From Nitrospirales bacterium (GTDB lineage Bacteria > Nitrospirota > Nitrospiria > Nitrospirales > UBA8639), in assembly GCA_021604365.1 (NCBI GenBank), contig BQIZ01000017.1, positions 1 through 36,615 of the forward strand: a DNA stretch of 36,615 bases, given 5' to 3'. The stretch's first letter is position 1. Every line of letters starts with the position of its first letter. A program made the position numbers and the translations under genes. Below are positions 1 through 7,208 of this stretch, one piece after another. A model generated the notes under the pieces. It was given only the letters and a program-made list of their open reading frames with translations, searched no databases and was not told the DNA's origin.

Positions 1-543
1 GATGCCACCACGAGTCAAATTGCCTTCGGGACACAGGACCTGACCCTCATTGATTGGAATGCCTCGCTCATGATTGGACAGGAAATGGATGACGTCCGGG
101 CGGTTCTAGAATTCGCCAATGTGGAACTCGTCGAGCGCCGATTTCTTGACCACCAATTGGATGAAGCGTTGGATGAGGCCTATGCCGCCCTCACACAGGA
201 AACCCGGCATGGGTTCCGTTGGCCGGGATCATCGGATGTTAATCTCCGCCGAATCGCAGGCATGCAGGTGGATAGCGCGATTCTCTTTGAACGGGTCACC
301 AACACGCTGAAATTATTCGGCGATCAATACCTGGCCAGAGTCTCTCGACTGGCCTCGCAACGCTTTCATTTGCACAGTTGGGATACCAGCATTCTCCGCA
401 AGTTGGACACGCTGGATAATTTGTATGACAAGATGGCCGGTCAAACCGGCAATCGGCGAATGGAAATTCTTGAATGGATTATCATCATTCTTATTGCTAT
501 CTCCATACTCCTTCCGTTTATTCCGGGATTTCCCGGATATTAG
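1..543 (+). CDS. DUF155 / RMND1-Sif2-like protein, C-terminal part
   Basis: The reading frame is open at the left edge of the window, so the gene starts upstream; an internal ATG at 70 is not the start. The visible part has the features of the DUF155 (RMD1/Sif2/RMND1) family: a short stretch reading LIDWN, a helical segment with FANVELVERRFLD and RLASQRFHLHSWD, and a closing hydrophobic segment (EWIIIILIAISILLPFIP) that is a single C-terminal membrane anchor. Family members are membrane-tethered at the C-terminus with a soluble N-terminal domain; their biochemical function in bacteria is not established. Nothing in the visible part looks broken. The family call rests on recalled motif similarity. 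Confidence 0.8.
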   Translation, partial: DATTSQIAFGTQDLTLIDWNASLMIGQEMDDVRAVLEFANVELVERRFLDHQLDEALDEAYAALTQETRHGFRWPGSSDVNLRRIAGMQVDSAILFERVTNTLKLFGDQYLARVSRLASQRFHLHSWDTSILRKLDTLDNLYDKMAGQTGNRRMEILEWIIIILIAISILLPFIPGFPGY

Positions 544-591
544 ACGCCCTCCCCCTTTTTCACTGTTCCCCGCCTTTAATCACTCCAATAA

Positions 592-603
592 CCCCCATGG
601 GGG
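592..603. repeat. Perfect 12-bp palindrome CCCCCATGGGGG
   Basis: CCCCCATGGGGG lies 48 nt after the stop of the DUF155-like gene. It could form a short hairpin but there is no T-run after it, so it is not a convincing intrinsic terminator. The rest of 544-720 shows nothing gene-like. Confidence 0.35.
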
Positions 604-720
604 CAACCCACCACTCAACATTTTTAGATGAGGAAAGGTGCAACACCAGCATGCTGAGAGCGGACTATTGGGACGACACAAGGAAAAACCGGAAAAGGGA
701 AAATTTGAAGCGGAAGGAGC

Positions 721-1107
721 TTATTCGAGTGAAATACGGTCATCGATATTTCGAATGATCCTGGCGCGCCCCTCCCGATCAAGCTGCGCCTCAATCCAAT
801 CACCGACATGAGCCGGTCGATCAATTCGCGTATTTTCATCAAATGGCAATCGGGCCTCAATCTGATCGTTGATATGCACAACATACGCTGCCCCTTCAAT
901 CTGAAACACCTGCCCCTCTACTACTCGCAACGATCCCTTGGGAGACAAGGCTTCTTTTTGAATCTGTCGGAAACCTTTGGTCCCTTCAACAATGCCAAAA
1001 CCGATATCCGCCTGACGCAAGTCCACAGGTTCCTGTGTCCCCCCGCAACCCACCAAACCCATAAGAACAAAGATCCTGCCCAACCAACTTGGATACGTGA
1101 ATGCCAT
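721..1107 (-). CDS. Small hypothetical lipoprotein
   Basis: A 128-residue protein with a short charged start, a hydrophobic stretch and a lipobox (LVGC, Cys21), so it should be processed by signal peptidase II and lipid-anchored. The mature part has a compact beta-like region (about residues 60-120: VEGQVFQIEGAAYVV, then VGDWIEAQL) similar in style to small OB/SH3-like domains of secreted proteins. I do not recognise a named family. The start is supported by a GGGAGGG ribosome binding site just upstream on the minus strand. It is transcribed away from the mscS gene, so 1108-1489 should contain two divergent promoters. Function unknown. Confidence 0.7.
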   Translation of the reverse strand: MAFTYPSWLGRIFVLMGLVGCGGTQEPVDLRQADIGFGIVEGTKGFRQIQKEALSPKGSLRVVEGQVFQIEGAAYVVHINDQIEARLPFDENTRIDRPAHVGDWIEAQLDREGRARIIRNIDDRISLE

Positions 1108-1489
1108 GGACAGCCCTCCCTTCTTGCTTGCTCATCAGGTGACTGATGAATATCACTCCGAGAGTGCATCCTAACACACTCCTTCAGACTGTCCATAAAC
1201 GAGGATTCAATTCACACCATCTTGTGCCGAACACGTTGCTTCCTCTGACTCAATCACTCCCTGGTGGCACCAACACGTCTTTCCAATTCCAGCATAAAAT
1301 TGACCTTGCCGGAAAATTCTTTTACCCTTGCCGCAGAAATGTGCACAACTTGATGCATCGACATTCGTCGATCCGTCCGACAAGGTCATTCACAGGGGTG
1401 GACACGTTCAATCTGCCTTTACTCTAGACCTCTTTATCTACGACATCTCCATCATCAACCCTTTAACTGGAAACAGGAAATTTCGATTT

Positions 1490-2656
1490 ATGCTCCAAGA
1501 TTTCTGGCAAGAATTTCTTATCGTTTGGCACATCGGCATTTTGAATACCAGCTTGGGTGACATTTTCCTGGCCTTAGGCATCTTTCTGATGTTTTTGTTT
1601 GCCAGACGAATTGTGTTTCGGTTTCTGTCACATGTCTTCAAAAAGCTCACGACACGAACCCAAACGGAAACGGATGACCGAATCCTGGACGCCATTGAGC
1701 GCCCCCTTGAATTTACCTTTGTGATTATCGGTCTCTATATTTCAGGACAGATCGTGTCCTTGTCTCCTCCGTTAAATGCGGTCTTTGGACAAATCATCAG
1801 ATCCTTGATTGCCTTCACGATTTTCTGGTCTATTTTTCGAATCCTTGATCCGCTTTCCATCATCCTGGATCGATTCATCACGCTCTTCGGCAGCCAAACC
1901 ATGCATGAAACCATAAAAGGTTTTTTCCTCAAAGTTTCAAAATTCATTGTGGTCTGCTTAGGCGTGGCGGCTGTGTTTCAAGAATGGGGGTTCAATGTCG
2001 CAGCGGTCCTTGGCAGCTTAGGGCTGGTCGGCATGGCGGTCGCCCTTGGGGCACAGGATTTCATTAAGAATATGTTTGCCGGACTCACAATTTTCATGGA
2101 TCGGGTTTTTGAAAAAGGTAATTGGATTAAAACGCCTGACGTGGAAGGCACGGTGGAGGAAATCGGATTTCGTGCGACAAAAGTCCGTCAATTTGACAAG
2201 GCTCTGGTCACGATCCCAAACTCCAAATTGGCCAATGAAGCGTTGATCAACTACTCCCGGATGACCAACCGGAGAATTCATTGGATGATCGGCGTGGAGT
2301 ACCGTTCCACGACGGATCAAATTCGAAATATTCTTCGGGCCATCACAACCTATATTCACGAATGCGGAGACTTCGAAACCGATCCGGAACGCACGAAGAC
2401 GTTTATTCTTTTGGATTCATTTGGCGGTTCGAGCATCGACATTAAGCTGTATTGTTTCACCAAAACCACTGTGTGGGGAGAGTGGCTGGAAGCGAAAGAA
2501 CGATTGGCCTATAAAATTAAAGAAATTGTGGAAGGGGAGAAAGCCAGTTTTGCGTTTCCCTCCCGTTCCCTCTATGTCGAAAGCCTGCCATTCGGAACAC
2601 CGGAATCTTTTACCCCACCAGGCTCCTCTCCATCCCATTCTTCATCGACAACATAG
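1490..2656 (+). CDS. MscS-family small-conductance mechanosensitive channel
   Basis: Inner-membrane channel that opens under membrane tension and releases solutes on hypo-osmotic shock. With the ATG at 1490 (AGGAAA upstream) it has 388 residues. The frame is open back to 1328, but the extra 54 residues lack membrane-protein character. Hydrophobic helices lie near residues 22-37, 74-92, 101-117 and 146-164. The Gly/Ala-rich pore helix is at about 170-195 (LGSLGLVGMAVALGAQDF), followed by the MscS beta domain (VEGTVEEIGFRATKVR, then IPNSKL). The C-terminus ends in a Pro/Ser-rich tail. It is transcribed alone; the neighbours give no functional link. Channel class is firm; ion preference cannot be judged. 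Confidence 0.93.
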   Translation: MLQDFWQEFLIVWHIGILNTSLGDIFLALGIFLMFLFARRIVFRFLSHVFKKLTTRTQTETDDRILDAIERPLEFTFVIIGLYISGQIVSLSPPLNAVFGQIIRSLIAFTIFWSIFRILDPLSIILDRFITLFGSQTMHETIKGFFLKVSKFIVVCLGVAAVFQEWGFNVAAVLGSLGLVGMAVALGAQDFIKNMFAGLTIFMDRVFEKGNWIKTPDVEGTVEEIGFRATKVRQFDKALVTIPNSKLANEALINYSRMTNRRIHWMIGVEYRSTTDQIRNILRAITTYIHECGDFETDPERTKTFILLDSFGGSSIDIKLYCFTKTTVWGEWLEAKERLAYKIKEIVEGEKASFAFPSRSLYVESLPFGTPESFTPPGSSPSHSSSTT

Positions 2657-2906
2657 GTTTCATTTTTTCAGTGCCTGGAATCCCGCAATTCGCCAGCCTG
2701 AAAGGAGTCCTCTCTTCCCCGGGAAATGAGCTCCTTGGTCCTCTCGACTGCCTGGCAGCTATCTTTCATGCTTTTTTCATGACATACCTCCTTCCTTATT
2801 TTGGCCGCCTTCCGCTCGTGTTCGCACAGATATGGGAAGAATCCTGATGGATGCCGTCATCATTTCCATCTTTTTTATTTTTTAATTCGTATTTCAGGAG
2901 GGTCGT

Positions 2907-3137
2907 ATGATGAAAAAAATGATCGTCTTCACCCTGTTTTCATTCCTGACTTTTGGTGGATTTGTTGTAGGCTTTTCCGGGTTAGACCTGGCCGAAGCCA
3001 AGGAGAAGGATTGCACGGTCAAGCAACATCCAAAAGGTAAGGGCAAGACCAAAATTCAAAGAGTCGACGTGGATTTCGGGAAAGATGTGCTTGCCGTTTT
3101 TATCTTGAAGACCAACGGCAATATTCAGATTATGTAA
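2907..3137 (+). CDS. Small secreted protein, unknown function
   Basis: A 76-residue ORF beginning with two consecutive ATGs (2907 and 2910) behind a strong AGGAGGG site. Residues 1 to about 30 look like a Sec signal peptide (Lys-Lys, then a hydrophobic core, with a possible cleavage near AEA|KEKD). The predicted mature part is about 46 residues, Lys-rich, with a single Cys, and ends in a beta-like segment (LAVFILKTNGNIQIM). I recognise no family. The strong ribosome site and clear export signal argue that it is real. A second tiny ORF starts 48 nt downstream. Confidence 0.6.
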   Translation: MMKKMIVFTLFSFLTFGGFVVGFSGLDLAEAKEKDCTVKQHPKGKGKTKIQRVDVDFGKDVLAVFILKTNGNIQIM

Positions 3138-3185
3138 GGTCCAAATACTGATTTCAAAGAACCCCAAAAATATGGTGGAAAATCA

Positions 3186-3344
3186 ATGGATAAAGAACCG
3201 GCTCCTTCACAACCAGGCATGCCTCAGGATATTCCATCGGATATCCAACAGGATATGCAGGGTTCGCAGCAGAAGATTGGTAAGATCATCACATTTGTGA
3301 GGGACACCTGTGCGAAAGTGAACGTAGTGTATTACTGTTGGTAA
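3186..3344 (+). CDS. Possible 52-residue small ORF
   Basis: An ATG at 3186, with GGTGGA about 6 nt upstream, opens a 52-codon frame ending in TAA at 3342-3344. The product starts hydrophilic and Gln/Asp-rich (DIPSDIQQDMQGSQQ) and ends with a more hydrophobic stretch holding two Cys (RDTCAKVNVVYYCW). It follows the small secreted protein at 2907-3137 and may be co-transcribed with it. There is no signal peptide and no known family. The codons look reasonable, but an ORF this short can arise by chance. Confidence 0.3.
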   Translation: MDKEPAPSQPGMPQDIPSDIQQDMQGSQQKIGKIITFVRDTCAKVNVVYYCW

Positions 3345-3571
3345 TGCTCTGTCCGAATCAATTCCTCACTTTCACAAATGAGGAGCACGACCAGATCTGC
3401 ACGAGACGGGGTCACGAAAACAGTTTCGGGGTCGGAAACGTTTAGGCCATGCCTGCTCTCATTCTGCGAAATGGAGGAAAGGCGCTTACTCGAAAAAGAC
3501 ACGCCGTAAGTGTCACAGGGAAGATCAGACGGGAACAGTTATGATTTGAGGCGTTTCATGTTGAAAAAATT

Positions 3572-5224
3572 TTGGTGGGAGGGATTAATAGACTTCACGC
3601 GGAAAAGGAGATACACCGGAATGAGAATATTTCCATTCATACAAGGAGATGGCAATCTCTTAAGAGGTCCTTCTGTATAGTTGTTATAAGTTTGGGCAGG
3701 GTTGCGGTAGATACCGAATTCGCCTTTGGCGGCCATTGTGAACAATGGGTCGCGAAAGTTGTGTCGATTGAAGAAACAATTGAAGTCCGTTCAGCCGATG
3801 CACCAACCTGGGAAACACGTGCAATTGATGACACCTTTTGCCCAGGGTACACCGTTCGGGTTCCACAATGGTGGGCAGTATTAGTCCTTAAAAATGAAAC
3901 CATCGTCCGACTGGATGCAGGCTCTGAAATCACCTTTACCGAGGTCAAAGAGGGGCGGCCATCATGGATTGATCTTCTTAAGGGAATGGCGCATTTCTTA
4001 AGCCGAACTCCCCAGCGCCTGACCATTGCAACTCCCTGCGTCAACGGGACGATAGAGGGAACGGAATTTTTCATCCGCATACACGAACATGAGTCCCAAT
4101 TTTGGGTATTCGAGGGTCGAGTCTTGTTGGCAAATGAACTGGGCACATTATCCGTGCTCGGTAGCCTATAGGCTGAGACGCCCAAGGGAGCGCCCCCACA
4201 ACGGATCGTTATGGTTCGTCCCAAGGATGCCGTGCAATGGGCCCTCTATTATCCACCCTTATTTGACTATCGTACAACACGGTTGACAGGACCCGATTCC
4301 CCGACCCTAACCAGGGTGATACAACGCTATGAGCAGGGATATGTATTTGAAGCGTTGACTGAACTCGATACCGTTTCCACGGATCGGCGGGATGTCCCGT
4401 ATTTCACGTTGCGGGCGGGAATGCTTCTCTCCATCGGGCGTGTCGATTACGCGCAGGCGGATATTTCAGACGCACTCAACGTGAATCCCGACAATGGCGT
4501 GGACCTTGACCTGTTGAGCGTGATTGCCCTCGTCAACAATGATAATCAGGAAGCGCTCCAGCCTGTGCATCGGGCCGTGGAACGTGCACCGGATTCCGCA
4601 ATACCGGGTATCGCTTTATCCTATGCCCAACAGGGTGCCTTCCAGATTGTTCAAGCATCGGGGAGTGCTCAAGACGCCGCTCAGTTGGCCGTGGAACGCA
4701 ATGACAAACTCAGTTGCCCCCACACGATTCTCGGATTTGTCCGTCTCACTGCCTTGGAATTTAAAAAAGCCGCCACGGCCTTTCAGCAAGCCATTGCGCT
4801 GGATCAGGCTGATCCGCTCCCACGATTGGGGCTAGGGTTAGCCAAAATCAGGCAAAACGACCTGGAAGCCGGACGTCGGAAGATAGAGATCGCGACTTCC
4901 CTTGATCTCAATAATTCGATCATGCGCAGCTACTTGGGGAAAAGTTATTTTGAAGAAAAACGCCGTGGATTGGACGAAACCCAGTATGAGATGCCCAAGG
5001 AGTTGGACCCGCATGATCCGACCCCCTGGTTTTATGATGCCATTCGAGAGCAGTTCGTCAACAAGCCCATCGAAGCGCTCCACGATTATCAAGAATCCAT
5101 CCGCCTGAACGACGATCGGGCCGTCTATCGTGGACGACTCTTGTTGCACGAGGATGTGGCAACTCGTGGAGCCACAGTGGGCCGCAATAACAATCTAGGG
5201 TTTGATCAGCGGGGGAAGGGTTGA
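3572..5224 (+). pseudogene. FecR-domain/TPR protein, interrupted and 3'-truncated
   Basis: Two halves of one protein lie in the same frame, separated by one TAG at 4169-4171. The first half (to 4171) is a FecR-like domain (VSIEETIEVRSAD, ATPCVNGTIEGTEFFIRI, WVFEGRVLLANE). The second resumes directly (QRIVMVRPKDAVQWALYYPP) and contains TPR-like helix pairs (IPGIALSYAQQGAF; AFQQAIALDQADPLPRLGLG). Reading through the TAG gives continuous homology, so a CAG-to-TAG change is the simplest explanation. Near 5206-5224 the frame is lost after NNNLGFDQ, where relatives continue for hundreds more residues, so the 3' part is missing. The 5' end is also unclear: no good start or ribosome site. Intact relatives are exported TPR proteins of unknown role. 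The broken state is seen directly; the family assignment is from memory of motifs. Confidence 0.75.
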
Positions 5225-5507
5225 AGTTTGGTATTCTCTTACGAATGACCCCTCCTCGCCCATAGGCCACACCAGGCCAATAGTTTCATTCTTCGGCCGG
5301 AATGGGCAGAGTGAAAAGGACTCCATGACTTCTCAATTCATTGCATTTGGTCAGGAGAAGGAACATTTCCTCTTTTTATTATTCAATTGATTAAGCTAGA
5401 ATATTTCCATAACGGAGACGGAGAGCTAGTAACATTCAAATGTTCTTGACCATTCTTGATGGGATACCCATTCGAGTTTTCAACCTCACAACCTAAGGAG
5501 AAGCATT

Positions 5508-5939
5508 ATGGCGGAAACAACTGCAGCAATGTTTGGCGGACACAAAACCAACGGCCTGGTTCTGGTCGTGGACGATGAGCCCGATGTCCGAAAAGTTGTA
5601 CGGATGACTCTCGAAAAGGCCGGATATGATGTCATTGAGGCTGAGGATGGGGAAAAGGCTATTCAGGAAGTGCAGAAAGGCGAAAACCCCTTAATGTTGG
5701 ACGTCATCATTTCCGATATTCGAATGCCGAAAATCAACGGCGTGGAAGCCATTAACTACTTTCAGCAACAATACCCGCGCGTTCCGCTCATCGTACTCAC
5801 GGGATTCCCGGACATGGAAATGGCCACGGGGTTTCTGAAGCAAGGGATCGTGGATTATCTCGTCAAACCGGTTGAAAAGGAAAAATTAATTAAATCCGTG
5901 GCCACTGCCATGGAAAAACGAGATCTCAATCGCTTGTAA
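5508..5939 (+). CDS. Single-domain response regulator (CheY-like)
   Basis: A 143-residue protein made of one receiver domain with no output domain. The acidic pair is Asp22-Asp23, the phospho-acceptor Asp70 (ISDIRMPK), the switch Thr98 (VLTGF) and the conserved Lys120 (YLVKPVEK). It starts at an ATG behind AAGGAG. It precedes two histidine kinases on the same strand, so it is their likely phosphorylation partner, but about 207 nt and a hairpin separate it from the first kinase. Without an output domain it must act by protein contact or as a phosphorelay intermediate. Confidence 0.93.
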   Translation: MAETTAAMFGGHKTNGLVLVVDDEPDVRKVVRMTLEKAGYDVIEAEDGEKAIQEVQKGENPLMLDVIISDIRMPKINGVEAINYFQQQYPRVPLIVLTGFPDMEMATGFLKQGIVDYLVKPVEKEKLIKSVATAMEKRDLNRL

Positions 5940-6008
5940 TCTGACGGGACTGCCTGTTCAGATTCCGAGGTTCTTCTCACGGGAGAATGATTCCCCATGA
6001 AGAAGACT

Positions 6009-6055
6009 ATGGTATATCAAGTAAGGCCCTATCCTCAGGATAGGGCTTATACCAT
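6009..6055. repeat. Extended hairpin between response regulator and kinase genes
   Basis: Core stem GCCCTATCC / GGATAGGGC with a TCA loop, extended by TAAG/CTTA (one bulged G) and an outer ATGGTA/TACCAT pair. There is no T-run after the stem. It lies about 70 nt after the response-regulator stop and about 90 nt before the kinase start. It could be a weak terminator, an attenuator or an RNA-processing site that lowers expression of the downstream genes relative to the regulator. Confidence 0.5.
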
Positions 6056-6146
6056 ATGGACTTTTCAGCATGGAGAAACATCTCTTGCTCCGCACTCGAT
6101 CCTAGCCTCGCCTCATCCTCGACTCTAACAATCAAGGAGGAATTCC

Positions 6147-7208
6147 ATGTCAACCGTTGATCCTCCAATTACCGTTGCCATTCTCGGGGCCGGCAAAGGG
6201 GGAACGGCCATGTTGGAATCCTTTCTTAATTTACCCCATATCCGCCTATTGGGCATTGCCGACACCAATCCTCACGCCCTGGGCTTTCAACTTGCCAGAC
6301 TTCACAATATCCCGACCGTCTCCCACCCCCTGAAGCTTATTCAAGAAGACAAGTTGAATTTGATCATCGACGTGACCGGGGATCCCATACTTCCTTCATA
6401 CATTACGGAGCACAAACACAGCGGGGCTGAAGTGCTTGGAGGGACCGCAGCCAAAGTTCTCTCGGAGTTGATCCAACATCAAACCTTTATCCAAGCACAA
6501 CTGTTTCATTCTGAAAAACTAGCCAGCATGGGAACTTTTGCCTCAGGGATTGCCCATGACATTAATAACCCGCTGTATGTCATTTTGGCGATGGCCGAAG
6601 AAATTCAAGAGGAAAACAATCTCGATCGAATTCGACAACATGCCGCCAGCATCCATGAGGCGGCACAACGCATTCAAGCCATTTCTCGAAATATCACGGA
6701 CTATGTTCGCACATCCAGTCATCAGGAACTCGAACGAATCGACCTCCATGCGAGACTGGATGAAGCCTTAAGCATTTCCAGGTTTGCGACAAAATTTCGA
6801 GAAATTACGGTTCAGAAACACTACCAAAACGGCTTGACTGTCCAAGCGAAACCCGAAGAAATTCTCCAGGTATTCATCAATCTGATTACCAACGCCATCC
6901 ATGCCATGGAAGAAAAAGGCAGCCTCACCATTACCACCTCACACCATAATGGAACAGTTCAGATTGCCATCAGCGATACTGGCTGTGGCATTTCCCCCGA
7001 ACACCTCAAAAAAATTTTCAATCCCTTCTTCTCAACCAAACCTAAGGGCCAAGGGACAGGCCTCGGACTTTATAACGTTAAAACGATTGTCAAAAAGTAT
7101 CATGGCGACCTTCAAGTCGAAAGCGAACCAGGGAGAGGCACCACGTTCCGATTGTCTTTCCCCGCCATCCCTCTTGTAGAAGGTAAGGTGTCCGGTGGAC
7201 AACCCTGA
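6147..7208 (+). CDS. Cytoplasmic histidine kinase with Rossmann-like N-terminal domain
   Basis: A 353-residue sensor kinase with no membrane segment. Residues 7 to about 108 resemble an NAD(P)-binding Rossmann fold: a beta strand followed by the Gly-rich loop GAGKGG (14-19), an acidic residue at the end of the second strand (GIADTN, Asp39), then IIDVTGDP and EVLGGTAAKV, as in dehydrogenases of the homoserine/aspartate-semialdehyde type. The HisKA region follows (ASGIAHDINNPL, His137). The HATPase domain has the N box (FINLITNAIHAM, near Asn249), the G1 box DTGCGI (278-283) and the G2 box GQGTGLGL (301-308). It begins with an ATG behind AAGGAGG. The next kinase overlaps its end by 14 nt, implying translational coupling. 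A nucleotide-sensing role is inference. Confidence 0.9.
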   Translation: MSTVDPPITVAILGAGKGGTAMLESFLNLPHIRLLGIADTNPHALGFQLARLHNIPTVSHPLKLIQEDKLNLIIDVTGDPILPSYITEHKHSGAEVLGGTAAKVLSELIQHQTFIQAQLFHSEKLASMGTFASGIAHDINNPLYVILAMAEEIQEENNLDRIRQHAASIHEAAQRIQAISRNITDYVRTSSHQELERIDLHARLDEALSISRFATKFREITVQKHYQNGLTVQAKPEEILQVFINLITNAIHAMEEKGSLTITTSHHNGTVQIAISDTGCGISPEHLKKIFNPFFSTKPKGQGTGLGLYNVKTIVKKYHGDLQVESEPGRGTTFRLSFPAIPLVEGKVSGGQP

